Below, in pieces: positions 35,307 through 43,517 of a stretch of 46,241 nt of DNA (within the stretch, counting starts at the first letter, position 1; every line of letters starts with the position of its first letter). The DNA is from Paraburkholderia caffeinitolerans (GTDB taxonomy: Bacteria; Pseudomonadota; Gammaproteobacteria; Burkholderiales; Burkholderiaceae). A program made the translations under genes and the position numbers. The stretch covers positions 1-46,241 of the forward strand of contig NZ_CADIKL010000055.1 of NCBI RefSeq assembly GCF_902859945.1, in the 5' to 3' direction. Under the pieces are notes generated by a model that saw only the letters and a program-made list of their open reading frames with translations, was not told the DNA's origin and searched no databases.

Positions 35307-35732
35307 ATGAAATTCGTTCGGTTTGTAGTCCTTCATTGTGCACTCGCAACCGCTACGCTATCCCTCGCTGGCATTCAGACCGCCATGGCGGAAGGTGCTG
35401 GCGAGGAAGCCATCAAGCCGGTGATGCAGCAACCGATTCCAGAGCTACCCGGCAAAAACGTCGATATTGCCACCGTGACTTTCGCACCCGGTCAGGCTTC
35501 TGAGCCACACATGCATCCGGGTTCCATTTTCGCGTACGTGACTGTTGGCCACGTCGTGTCGCAACTCGAAGGCTCGCCCGCAAGGACCTATGGTCCCGGC
35601 GAAGCCTGGTACGAGCCGCCTGGCGCGCATCATCTCGTTTCGAGGAATGCCAGCGACACAGAACCCGCGCAGATCGTCGTGTTCGCGCTCGCGGGGCCTC
35701 ACGACCCGATCAAGAAGCCGATTTCACACTAG
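35307..35732 (+). CDS. Secreted or periplasmic cupin-domain protein
   Basis: 141 residues. Residues 1-28 form a Sec-type signal peptide (hydrophobic ATATLSLAGIQ, cleavage after AMA). The rest is a single cupin barrel: motif 1 around EPHMHPGSIFAYVTVGHV (metal-binding His) and motif 2 around YGPGEAWYEPPGAHHLVSR. ATG preceded by AGGAG, 9 bp behind the CMD gene. It may bind a metal and act on or sense a small compound in the periplasm. Confidence 0.85.
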   Translation: MKFVRFVVLHCALATATLSLAGIQTAMAEGAGEEAIKPVMQQPIPELPGKNVDIATVTFAPGQASEPHMHPGSIFAYVTVGHVVSQLEGSPARTYGPGEAWYEPPGAHHLVSRNASDTEPAQIVVFALAGPHDPIKKPISH

Positions 35733-35778
35733 CCTGCATTGGTGGATGAGTCGTTGCGTGCGCAAAGTCACGACGACC

Positions 35779-36663
35779 TTATCCTGTGGCAAGTTCGTCG
35801 GCGAGGAACTGGATAAGCGCTGTCACGCGCCGCGCCGGTAACTCGGCCGGATAAACGGCATACAAATCGACGTGCTCCGCGACGTATTCCTCCAGCGCCG
35901 TCTCCAGCGTCCTGGACGCGAGTTCCGCCCGAATATCCCAACGGTTCTTGATGATGACGCCCACGCCCTCTAACGCCCACTCGCGGAGCACGCCACCGTC
36001 GCTCGCCTGGCGATCGCCTGAAACCTTGACGTTGTGTGGCTTGCCTGCCATGCGAAACGGCCAGATCGCGAGCGGCGCGCCTGGCCGCGCAAGAATCAGG
36101 CAGTTGTGGCCCGTCAGGTCGTCGGGCACTTTGGCCTTGCCATGCGTACGCCAGTAGTGCGGCGAGGCGCACACGAGCCGCTCGCCGCGCACGAGGAGCC
36201 GCGCGTGCAAGCCGGAATCCACGAGCGGGCCATTGCGCAGAGCCAGATCGATATGCTCATCAATCAGATCGACGGTGCTGTCGCTGAGCAGCAGGCTGAT
36301 ATGAACACTGGGATGAAGGGCCTGAAAGCGGTCGAGCAGCGCTCGCAACTGAGCGCGCCCGAAATCGTTCGTTGCCGTCACCCGTATCGGCCCGCTCAAC
36401 GGGCCATCCTCTCTCGACCCCGTAACTGCTGCGTCCCATTCGGCAACGATACGACGAGCACTTTCCAGCAACAGCAAGCCTTCGTGTGTGAAAACAAGGC
36501 GTCGTGTCGAGCGCGTGATCAGCGTCGTGCCGAGTTCGCCTTCGAGTTGCCTGACTGCCACCGTCACCGACGAAGGTGCGATCGCGCGCTGTCTTGCAAC
36601 GGCGGAAAAGCTGCCCATCTCGGCCACTTCGATCAGCGTGCGCAGCGCGTCAATCCTGTCCAT
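35779..36663 (-). CDS. LysR-type transcriptional regulator
   Basis: 294 residues. The N-terminal winged helix-turn-helix is clear (DALRTLIEVAEMGSFSAVAR, then SSVTVAVRQLEGELGTTLIT). The effector domain (residues about 90-290) has the usual two-lobed periplasmic-binding fold. It is divergent from the NAD(P)H oxidoreductase gene (106-bp gap), the classic arrangement for control of the neighbouring operon. The upstream gap contains a direct repeat GCGTTCGG, a candidate site. Confidence 0.93.
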   Translation of the reverse strand: MDRIDALRTLIEVAEMGSFSAVARQRAIAPSSVTVAVRQLEGELGTTLITRSTRRLVFTHEGLLLLESARRIVAEWDAAVTGSREDGPLSGPIRVTATNDFGRAQLRALLDRFQALHPSVHISLLLSDSTVDLIDEHIDLALRNGPLVDSGLHARLLVRGERLVCASPHYWRTHGKAKVPDDLTGHNCLILARPGAPLAIWPFRMAGKPHNVKVSGDRQASDGGVLREWALEGVGVIIKNRWDIRAELASRTLETALEEYVAEHVDLYAVYPAELPARRVTALIQFLADELATG

Positions 36664-36690
36664 CTTTTGAAGAGCTCGTAAAGTGAATTG

Positions 36691-36718
36691 GCGTTCGGAT
36701 GGCTAATCAAGCGTTCGG
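36691..36718. promoter_or_regulatory. Direct repeat in the LysR/oxidoreductase divergent region
   Basis: GCGTTCGG occurs at 36691-36698 and 36711-36718, exactly 20 bp apart (two helical turns). It could be a LysR binding site; the regulators usually prefer imperfect inverted T-N11-A sites, so this is only suggestive. Confidence 0.4.
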
Positions 36719-36769
36719 CACCCCAGTATAGTCGGCGACGTTGAATCCGAAACCCATCGAGGATGAAAG

Positions 36770-37414
36770 ATGAAGACGTTAGTGATCGTCGCACACCCCG
36801 ACATCGAAAACTCGCGCGGCAACAAGGCCCTTCGCGATGCAATCGCACAGGAACCGGATATCACCGTGCGTGAGCTGTACAAGCTGTACCCCGACTTCCG
36901 CGTCGACGTAACACGGGAACAGCAACTGATTCGCGAGCATGGGCATCTCGTTCTGCAATTTCCGATGTACTGGTACAACTGCCCGCCATTGCTCAAGAAG
37001 TGGCTCGACGACGTTGTCAACGACGCGCTGTTCGGCAGCGCGCCGGAAACATCCCTGGTACTGGATGGCCGCACGCTCCAGCTTGCCGTCACGATCGGGC
37101 GTGTTCGCGAACGCTATTTTCCGCCCTCTCGCGAACACATGTGGGCCGAAGGCGTCACGCGGCCGTATCTCAAACCGGCGCTGCTGGAGCGCCATGGTGA
37201 ACACATTGTCGATACGCTGCTTACGCCGTTCGAACAGACTGCGCACCTCGCCGGCATGGAATATGGACGTCCGTTCGTCACCTACAACGTCGGCCCGCTG
37301 ACACGGACCGGTTCCATCAGCGACGAAGCACTAACTGAGCGCTGCGCAGCATACCGACAACTGCTGCGCGGTCTCGGGCCCGTAAGGTCTGTCGCGCCGG
37401 CAGAGGCTGTTTGA
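36770..37414 (+). CDS. NAD(P)H-dependent oxidoreductase, flavodoxin-like fold
   Basis: 214 residues. KTLVIVAHPDIENSRGNKAL at the N-terminus binds the FMN phosphate, and VLQFPMYWYNCPPLLKKWLD is the conserved segment of the KefF/MdaB/NQO-type family. These cytoplasmic flavoenzymes reduce quinones or related electrophiles by two electrons. ATG preceded by GAGGA. It heads a plus-strand operon with the cupin dioxygenase-like and hydrolase genes (gaps of 48 and 42 bp), divergent from a LysR gene. Confidence 0.9.
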   Translation: MKTLVIVAHPDIENSRGNKALRDAIAQEPDITVRELYKLYPDFRVDVTREQQLIREHGHLVLQFPMYWYNCPPLLKKWLDDVVNDALFGSAPETSLVLDGRTLQLAVTIGRVRERYFPPSREHMWAEGVTRPYLKPALLERHGEHIVDTLLTPFEQTAHLAGMEYGRPFVTYNVGPLTRTGSISDEALTERCAAYRQLLRGLGPVRSVAPAEAV

Positions 37415-37462
37415 GCGCGTGATGCGCAACAGAACATCGTTTGATCTGACAAGGACATCATC

Positions 37463-38005
37463 ATGAGCGAAGCAACAACACGCAAGCCGGACGAACTGGC
37501 GATCCCCTATCAACATCCGCAGCCCGCCGACATGTCGGCAGACCTCGTTCACGCCGGCGTGCTCGACCAGTGGCTGGAAGACGACAACCTGTGGGTGCCC
37601 ACGACAAAGACCGTATCGTTCAAGCCCCTGCTCCTCAATGCGAGCCAGGGCTACTACGTTAATCTGCTGCGCGTGCGGCAGTCCGGTGTGCTCTCGCGTC
37701 ATCGTCACACCGGTCCGGTGCATGCCATGGTCTTGCGCGGTCGCTGGTATTACCTCGAACACGACTGGGTCGCCGAACAAGGCTCGTATGCGCACGAGCC
37801 GGCAGGTGAAACGCATACGCTGTTCGTACCCGAAGGCGTCGACGAGATGATCACCTGGTTTCACGTGACGGGTGGCTACACCTACGTCGATCCTCAAGGC
37901 AACGCAACAGGCTACGAGGATGTCTTCACCAAGATCGAAGCGGCCCGCAAGCACTACGAGGCGATCGGACTTGGTACGGACTACGTCAGGCGCTTTATCC
38001 GTTGA
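37463..38005 (+). CDS. 2,4'-dihydroxyacetophenone dioxygenase-like cupin protein
   Basis: 180 residues. The cupin metal site is around SRHRHTGPVHAMVLRGRWYY, followed by EQGSYAHEPAGETHTLFVPE; both match the 2,4'-dihydroxyacetophenone dioxygenase family, iron enzymes that cleave an aliphatic C-C bond beside an aromatic ring. The family also contains proteins with other or unknown substrates, so the reaction here is not certain. Its neighbours (flavin reductase-like and alpha/beta hydrolase) fit a small aromatic or ketone pathway. AGGA lies upstream of the start. Confidence 0.85.
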   Translation: MSEATTRKPDELAIPYQHPQPADMSADLVHAGVLDQWLEDDNLWVPTTKTVSFKPLLLNASQGYYVNLLRVRQSGVLSRHRHTGPVHAMVLRGRWYYLEHDWVAEQGSYAHEPAGETHTLFVPEGVDEMITWFHVTGGYTYVDPQGNATGYEDVFTKIEAARKHYEAIGLGTDYVRRFIR

Positions 38006-38047
38006 GACATACCGGCGCTGCAATCGCGCCATCAAGAGGTTCTGATC

Positions 38048-38860
38048 ATGCAACGAAAGACTGTAGAAGTGGACGGTGTCGCCGCCAGTTATCTGTGCGC
38101 CGGCGACCGTGGACCGGTCGTGCTCATGCTCCACGGCACCTATTGGAGCCGGGTCTGGCAACCCGTCATCGGTGATCTGGCTGCGGCGGGCCTGCGCCCG
38201 ATCGCCGTCGATTTCCCAGGCTTCGGCCGCTCCGCCGGTGAATTGACGGTTGCGACCGCTTCCATTCCCGCGCTCGCGGATTGGCTGTCTCGCTTCACAC
38301 AGGCGCTCGGCATAAGCGGACCGGTCGGCGTTGCCGGCCACGACATCGGCGGTGGCGTTGCACAACAGGTGCTCGTCGACGGCAAGCTCGGAGTGAGCCG
38401 TCTCGCGCTCATGAACGCCGTCATGTTCGACTCCTGGCCGGTCCCCGGGGTCGCACGCTTTCGCGACCCCGAGATTGCTGCTGCCACGACGCCCGCCGAT
38501 GTGCTCGCGGCGAGACGCACGTCGGTGATCACCGCGCTAGGACGCCCCGCCTCCGAGGCAGAAATTGCCGACTATCTCGATCCGTGGACCGAGCCCCGCG
38601 TGACGCGCTCGTGGCTTGCCCTGGCGGGCGCGGCATACAGCCACTACACGATGGATCTCGTTCCGGCCTTGCGCGCGTCCAGCGTGCCGAAGCTGCTGAT
38701 TTGGGGCGAGGACGATACGTTCCAGTTGATCGAGCACGCCGAGCGATTCGTGACCGAAATACCGCACTCCTCGCTCGTGCGTATCCCCGCGGCCGGACAT
38801 ATTCCGACTGAAAACGATCCGAAAACGATCGCTCGCGCGCTAATCGACTTTTTTGCGTAA
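38048..38860 (+). CDS. Alpha/beta hydrolase, aspartate-nucleophile type
   Basis: 270 residues. HG (29-30) forms the oxyanion loop, the nucleophile elbow is AGHDIGGG with Asp99 rather than Ser, and GHIPTEND gives the C-terminal His. An Asp nucleophile after GH is the epoxide hydrolase/haloalkane dehalogenase pattern. The acid is probably in IWGEDD. It is the third gene of the oxidoreductase operon, 42 bp behind the dioxygenase-like gene. The substrate is unknown. Confidence 0.87.
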   Translation: MQRKTVEVDGVAASYLCAGDRGPVVLMLHGTYWSRVWQPVIGDLAAAGLRPIAVDFPGFGRSAGELTVATASIPALADWLSRFTQALGISGPVGVAGHDIGGGVAQQVLVDGKLGVSRLALMNAVMFDSWPVPGVARFRDPEIAAATTPADVLAARRTSVITALGRPASEAEIADYLDPWTEPRVTRSWLALAGAAYSHYTMDLVPALRASSVPKLLIWGEDDTFQLIEHAERFVTEIPHSSLVRIPAAGHIPTENDPKTIARALIDFFA

Positions 38861-39141
38861 AGCTGTAAGTTGGCGCAGGGGAACCAGCGGCGCGTTGCGT
38901 GTGCCACTGGCTTCTCATCTGCTTCAGCCGGTAGCCTTCACTTCCCTCCGCCCCCTCGCAACAACACGTTCGATACCGTCGAACGATTTCATCAGCCCCG
39001 TCGAACGGCAATCTCGCGCAGCGCGTTCACCATGACGTCAGTGAGACGCGGTCCGCCTCGTAGTGCGCGCGACCGATGCAGGTTTGATGAACTGCATCCT
39101 CTCCAAGCGAATTTCTCTCCGGCTTTACAAAGGAAACGCCA

Positions 39142-39813
39142 ATGATCAAGTTTTACTTCCACCCTTCGCCCAATCCCATGAAGGCCGCCCTTCTGCTCGA
39201 AGAACTGGAATTGCCGTTCGATCTGATCGCCGTCGACACGTTCAAGGGCGAACAGCATCTGCCATCATTCCGCAGCGTCAACCCGAACGGCAAGGTGCCG
39301 GCCATTACCGACGAAGGCGTGACCGTCTTCGATTCGCATGCCATCCTGCTGCACCTCGCCACGAAGCACGGCAAGTTCGTTCCCGCCGATGCTGCCGGGC
39401 GCGCCGAAATGCTCTCATGGCTCATGTTCGTGGCAACGGGGCTCTCGCCGTTCTCCGGTCAGGCCGTGCATTTCCAGCACCACACCCCGGAGCCGTTGCC
39501 CTATGCGCGCAACCGCTACCTGAAGGAAGTCGAGCGCCACTATCGCGTGCTTGACGAGCGGCTTGCCAAAACAAGGTATCTGGCAGGTGAGCACTATTCG
39601 ATTGCGGACATGGCGCTGTGGGGCTGGGCCATGTTCGCCGGCTACATTCTTGGCGAAAAAGGACTGAGTGACTACGCCAACGTCAAACGCCTCGTAGACG
39701 AAATCGGCAAACGCCCCGCCGCCGCACGTGCGCTCGCACTGAAGGAACGGCTCACGCTGAAGACCGACTTTGACGAAGAAACGCGTCGCGCGCTCTTCCC
39801 CCAAAACGTCTAA
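39142..39813 (+). CDS. Glutathione S-transferase family protein
   Basis: 223 residues. The N-terminal thioredoxin-like domain (residues 1-80) includes NPMKAALLLEELELPFDLI, NPNGKVPAITDEG and the glutathione-binding DSHAILLHLA. The C-terminal helical domain contains YSIADMALWGWAMFAGYILG. It conjugates glutathione to electrophiles or reduces them. AGGA precedes the start. A 281-bp stretch without a gene lies before it, so it may have its own promoter; the VOC gene follows after 61 bp that contain a strong hairpin. Confidence 0.92.
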   Translation: MIKFYFHPSPNPMKAALLLEELELPFDLIAVDTFKGEQHLPSFRSVNPNGKVPAITDEGVTVFDSHAILLHLATKHGKFVPADAAGRAEMLSWLMFVATGLSPFSGQAVHFQHHTPEPLPYARNRYLKEVERHYRVLDERLAKTRYLAGEHYSIADMALWGWAMFAGYILGEKGLSDYANVKRLVDEIGKRPAAARALALKERLTLKTDFDEETRRALFPQNV

Positions 39814-39821
39814 TGCTTTCC

Positions 39822-39853
39822 AGACGCATCGCGGCGCTGCCCGCGATGCGTCT
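39822..39853 (+). terminator. Strong hairpin between the GST and VOC genes
   Basis: AGACGCATCGCGG and CCGCGATGCGTCT form a perfect 13-bp stem with a 6-nt loop. It is followed by CTCTAAC instead of a T-run. It may be an inefficient terminator, an attenuator or a mRNA-stabilising element that lowers VOC expression relative to GST. Confidence 0.6.
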
Positions 39854-39874
39854 CTCTAACGAGGAGCCCGGCTC

Positions 39875-40318
39875 ATGAGTACCGCACAATCGCCGCAGCC
39901 AACGGCTGCACCCGCACTACGTCTAAACAATATCGCACTCGCCGTTGCGAATCTCGATGCCATGGTTGCCTGGTACGTCGACGTACTTGGCCTCGCCATC
40001 GCGGCGAAGGGGCACTTCGATACCGTTGGCGCGGACTACGCCATGCTCGACGGCATGGGCTTCCGGCTCGAACTCGTCTCCCGCCCTGGCACACCCAAGG
40101 TCGCCGCGAAGCGCACACCGCCACCGGAGCACCTGGACGAGACGGGATGGAAGGCGCTGGTGCTGGAGAGCGGCGATCTTGCGGGTACGACTGCCAGCTT
40201 CGCCAGGCTTGGCGTAGAGATTGTCTGGGCGCAGGCGCAACTCACGCCCACCATTTCCTCGACGATGATCCGGGACCCCGAAGGGAACCTCATTCATATT
40301 CTCGGCCAACCGGAATAG
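39875..40318 (+). CDS. VOC (glyoxalase/dioxygenase) family protein
   Basis: 147 residues with one VOC unit pair: LRLNNIALAVANLDAMVAWY and VDVLGLAIAAKGHF in the first module, and FARLGVEIVWAQAQLTP, then MIRDPEGNLIHILG in the second, with Glu (in DPEGNLI) as a likely metal ligand. VOC proteins include glyoxalase I, extradiol dioxygenases and resistance proteins; the reaction is not known. GAGGAG precedes the ATG. It is downstream of GST, which suits a detoxification role. It is convergent with an SDR gene. Confidence 0.88.
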   Translation: MSTAQSPQPTAAPALRLNNIALAVANLDAMVAWYVDVLGLAIAAKGHFDTVGADYAMLDGMGFRLELVSRPGTPKVAAKRTPPPEHLDETGWKALVLESGDLAGTTASFARLGVEIVWAQAQLTPTISSTMIRDPEGNLIHILGQPE

Positions 40319-40324
40319 CGGCAA

Positions 40325-40354
40325 ACGCGGAGGCCTCCCGGGAGGCCTCCGCGT
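40325..40354. terminator. Perfect 30-bp palindrome between convergent genes
   Basis: ACGCGGAGGCCTCCC is followed directly by its complement. It sits in the 48-bp gap between the convergent VOC and SDR genes. It is likely a bidirectional terminator, although neither side has a T-run. Confidence 0.7.
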
Positions 40355-40366
40355 CCAGCATCCCAA

Positions 40367-41086
40367 TCAGATCATCGACTTCCCGATCGACGCGCCGCCG
40401 TCCACGAAAAGCGTCTGCCCCGTCATGAATCCCGCTTCCTCGCCCAGCAGGAACGCGATGGATGCCGCCAGTTCCTCGGGACGCCCCAGCCGTTTCATCG
40501 GAACAATCGAGAGGAAACGGCGCTCCGCTTCGCTGCCCGCCGGTGTATTCGCGCGGAACATCTCGGTTTCGGTCGGCCCAGGTGCGACCGCATTGACGGT
40601 GATACCCGTATCAGCGAGTTCGAGCGCCCACGTTCGGGTCAGGCTGATCATCGCGGCCTTCGCAGCCGCATACGTCGAACGTTGGGCCACGCCCAGCACA
40701 ACGAGGCTGGACAGATTCACGATACGGCCCCAGCCGCGTTTGCGCATCCCCGGTAGCAAGGTCTGAACCGTTTGCACGGCGGGCGCCAGGTTGTCGCGCA
40801 TCGCCCTGTCGAGATCATCGAGATCGATCGATCCAAGCGGCGAAAGCTCAACGAACCCGACGTTGTTGACGACGCCGTCGAATTCGAAGCGCGCGTCGAG
40901 ATCGGACAGCACCGCTTGCGTCCCCTCCCGGTCGGTCAGGTCGACGGACACGAGCGTGCCTGGAAAAGTCGTGTCACCGGAACTGCGCGCGAGGCCGACC
41001 ACATTGTGGCCATCACGCGCGAGACGCTCGCTCAGCGCACGTCCAATACCTTTGCTTGCACCCGTAATCAGGAAAGTTCGTTTCAT
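40367..41086 (-). CDS. Short-chain dehydrogenase/reductase
   Basis: 239 residues from the ATG at 41086 (MKRTFLITGASKGIGRALSE), chosen because AGGAG lies upstream; the open frame runs much farther but without similarity. Cofactor motif TGASKGIG (8-15), NNVG (74-77), Ser126/127, and the catalytic Tyr139-x3-Lys143 (STYAAAKAA) are present. The C-terminus FVDGGASIGKSMI is typical. It reduces or oxidises a carbonyl or alcohol with NAD(P)H. Last gene of the minus-strand set, 38 bp behind the AEC transporter gene. Confidence 0.93.
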   Translation of the reverse strand: MKRTFLITGASKGIGRALSERLARDGHNVVGLARSSGDTTFPGTLVSVDLTDREGTQAVLSDLDARFEFDGVVNNVGFVELSPLGSIDLDDLDRAMRDNLAPAVQTVQTLLPGMRKRGWGRIVNLSSLVVLGVAQRSTYAAAKAAMISLTRTWALELADTGITVNAVAPGPTETEMFRANTPAGSEAERRFLSIVPMKRLGRPEELAASIAFLLGEEAGFMTGQTLFVDGGASIGKSMI

Positions 41087-41124
41087 TTTAAATCGTACTC
41101 CTAGGTAAGTTGATTGATAAGCGG

Positions 41125-42054
41125 TCAAATCCGCCCGAGTAAGACCATCGTGCCCGCGAGTGTGACGGCCGACACTACGCTCGACACGACCAGCGTCGTG
41201 CCCGCCGAGGTGTCCTTTACCCCATAAGACAGGCCAAACAGGATGCTGAACGAACCGCACGGGATCGCCGACAGAAGAATGGCCTGGCCGGCTAACGGCT
41301 GCGGAAGCGCCAGCAGCCAGACAAGCGCTAAGGCAAGCAGGGGCTGCACGACATTGCTGAGCAAAACGCCAACCAGTGCCTGTGCGTCGAGCCGGAACGG
41401 TTGTGCTGCGAGTATGAGTCCAGTCGAGAAAAGGGCAAGTCCGGCAGTCGTGTTTCCGATGATGCCCAGCGACTGCGTGAGGAGTGCTGGCAGCGTGCAC
41501 CCGGACAGCGACACCAGCAAGCCGGCTAGCGGCGCGATCACGACGGGTTTGACGAAAGTGTTGCGCAGCGCTTTGCCGAGCAGCGCCTGTCCGTCACGAT
41601 GCTGCGCGCGCTCGAGCAGGATGAGGGCAGCAGGCGACATGACGACCGCCCCCATCGTGACCGCGATGGCGACGGTCAAATCGGCACCTTCACCATACAC
41701 CGCGCGAAGCAATGGCAGCCCGACTGAAGCGAAATTCGGCATGCCGACCGTGACCGCCTTGACGGCCGCCTGCGCGAGATTCGAACGAAAGACGTAGCGC
41801 GAAAGCAGGAGCGAGAGCGCATACGGCACGATCATCACGATCGTCAGCACGACAATGAGCGCCAGATGCGCACCCAGGCTCTCGCGCTGCATCCGCGCGG
41901 TATAGACAAAGAGCGCGAAGGGCAACGCGTAATGCACCAGCATCGTGTTGATGGCGGCGAGCGGCATGGGCGTCGTGCTCAGGCGCCCGGCGAGATAACC
42001 GGCACCCATCGAAAAGAGAAAAGGCACCAGGGCAAAAGCGATTTCGTGGCTCAT
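41125..42054 (-). CDS. AEC-family transporter
   Basis: 309 residues, about ten membrane segments in two five-helix halves. AFALVPFLFSMGAGYLAGRL at the start and VKAVTVGMPNFASVGLPLLR in the first half match the auxin-efflux-carrier family, which moves organic acids and related anions. It lies 69 bp behind the dehalogenase-like hydrolase gene and 38 bp before the SDR gene, so it may carry the substrate or product of those enzymes. Confidence 0.9.
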   Translation of the reverse strand: MSHEIAFALVPFLFSMGAGYLAGRLSTTPMPLAAINTMLVHYALPFALFVYTARMQRESLGAHLALIVVLTIVMIVPYALSLLLSRYVFRSNLAQAAVKAVTVGMPNFASVGLPLLRAVYGEGADLTVAIAVTMGAVVMSPAALILLERAQHRDGQALLGKALRNTFVKPVVIAPLAGLLVSLSGCTLPALLTQSLGIIGNTTAGLALFSTGLILAAQPFRLDAQALVGVLLSNVVQPLLALALVWLLALPQPLAGQAILLSAIPCGSFSILFGLSYGVKDTSAGTTLVVSSVVSAVTLAGTMVLLGRI

Positions 42055-42123
42055 GGCGATATGCGGAAGATGCGCGGGGCTTCAGGCGTGACAGCGCGAT
42101 GGCTGTCCGCCTGCATGCCACGC

Positions 42124-42993
42124 TTAGCCCTTCCAGCCCTCCAGGAAGTCGAGCAGCAGGGCATTGACCCGCTCCGGTTGCTCCTCGTGCGGCAGATGCC
42201 CCGCGCGCTCGATCGCATGGGTGCGCACGTCGGTTGCCATGCCTTTCCAGACGGTTTCCATGTCGAACATCTTGCCGACTGCGTAAAACTCGGCGCCCCA
42301 CAGCGCCAGTGTCGGGACGCTGATGGGTACGTGGGCATCCGCCTTGTCCTGTGCCACGTCCTCCGCGTTCGCCCGATAGTCGGCCATCGCGCCGCGCACC
42401 GCTCCGGGGGCTTCGTAAGCGCGCACGTAGGCCTCGAATGCGTCCCCGCTGATCGCATTCGGGTCATAGCACCAGTCGGAGAAGAAGTGGCGCAGCCACG
42501 CGCGTTCGTTGCCGGCAACCAGCGTTTCGGGCAGGTCCGGCACCTGGTGGAACAGGAAGAACCAGTATGCGCGGGCGATGCGGGCGTCCAGTTGCTCCGC
42601 CACGACCCGCGTGGGCACGTTGTCCATCACCACGAGCCGGTCCAGCCGGTTCGCATGGTCCTTGGCGAAGCGCGTTGCCACGCGGGATCCGCGATCGTGA
42701 CTCACGAGCGCCGCGCGATCGATACCCAGATGATCCAGCAGCGCGCGCACGTCGTTCGCCATCGTGCGCTTGTCGTAGCCGCTCGCCGGCTTGTCGGTTT
42801 CGCCATATCCACGCAGATCCGGCGCAATCACGCGATACTTCCGGGCGAGCGCCGGAATCTGATGGCGCCACGCGTAGTGCGTTTCCGGAAAGCCGTGCAA
42901 CAGCACCACGGGCGGTCCATCCCCTGCTTCCACATAGTGCTGCCGGATGCCGTTCGCCCTGACCGTGTGATGAACGAGGTCGATTGTTTGCAT
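42124..42993 (-). CDS. Alpha/beta hydrolase related to fluoroacetate/haloacetate dehalogenases
   Basis: 289 residues from the ATG at 42993 (MQTIDLVHHTVR), with GGGAG nine bases upstream. HGFPE (33-37) is the oxyanion loop. Nucleophile Asp100 lies in SHDRGSR, with Arg101 and Arg104 at the positions that bind carboxylate in fluoroacetate dehalogenase. Asp124 (MDNVPT) fits the unusual acid position of that family, and RAGHLPHEEQ gives the His. YWFFL (143-147) aligns with the HWFFL segment whose His and Trp stabilise the halide; here His is replaced by Tyr143, so defluorination is doubtful. Small 2-haloacids or epoxides are possible substrates. Forms an operon with AEC and SDR genes. Confidence 0.85.
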   Translation of the reverse strand: MQTIDLVHHTVRANGIRQHYVEAGDGPPVVLLHGFPETHYAWRHQIPALARKYRVIAPDLRGYGETDKPASGYDKRTMANDVRALLDHLGIDRAALVSHDRGSRVATRFAKDHANRLDRLVVMDNVPTRVVAEQLDARIARAYWFFLFHQVPDLPETLVAGNERAWLRHFFSDWCYDPNAISGDAFEAYVRAYEAPGAVRGAMADYRANAEDVAQDKADAHVPISVPTLALWGAEFYAVGKMFDMETVWKGMATDVRTHAIERAGHLPHEEQPERVNALLLDFLEGWKG

Positions 42994-43007
42994 GATTCGC
43001 CGCTCCC

Positions 43008-43343
43008 TCACTGGCCGAAGTAGATGGGCTTGAGTCCGGGAACGTCGTTCATGTCACCCGAAACCGTGCGCTGCGAGCGCCGGCCCGCTTCGCTCGAACC
43101 GGCGGCAACGCCACCGTGATCGCCGAAGGCACGCGCCGCCATTGCAGTCTTCGCACCGCCGTTGGCGGCGGCGAGGACAGCATCCGGATAATGCGCATCG
43201 CCCGGCGTTCCGGGAACGGTGGCAGACTCGAACGTCACGAGCTGGTCGCGGACCTGCGCACGCGTGATGATTGGCTGTGAAAAGGCTGAAACGGGCGCGG
43301 CCAGCACGGCCGCGAGCAGGCAGGAAAACAAGGTAGGTTTCAT
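43008..43343 (-). CDS. DUF4148 secreted small protein
   Basis: 111 residues from the ATG at 43343 (MKPTLFSCLLAAVLAAPVSA), with a Sec signal peptide ending around residue 21 (AFS). The mature part, ITRAQVRDQLVTFESATVPG with GDAHYPD after it, is the DUF4148 pattern common in Burkholderiaceae. Function is unknown. It lies 14 bp ahead of the hydrolase gene, so it may be the first gene of that operon. Confidence 0.85.
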   Translation of the reverse strand: MKPTLFSCLLAAVLAAPVSAFSQPIITRAQVRDQLVTFESATVPGTPGDAHYPDAVLAAANGGAKTAMAARAFGDHGGVAAGSSEAGRRSQRTVSGDMNDVPGLKPIYFGQ

Positions 43344-43517
43344 GTGGTGACTCCAGTATCGGATTGAGAATCCGTCGATGAACGATCGAACGATCATCGG
43401 CTTGCAATGGAGTCTAGAAATGAAGCCGTCGGCGATTAAGACGGGTCGCGCGATAATCAATTTTGCTGCGCGTGCATGGAATCATGTACATATCTGCGCG
43501 TATGAGGCCAGACTGCC

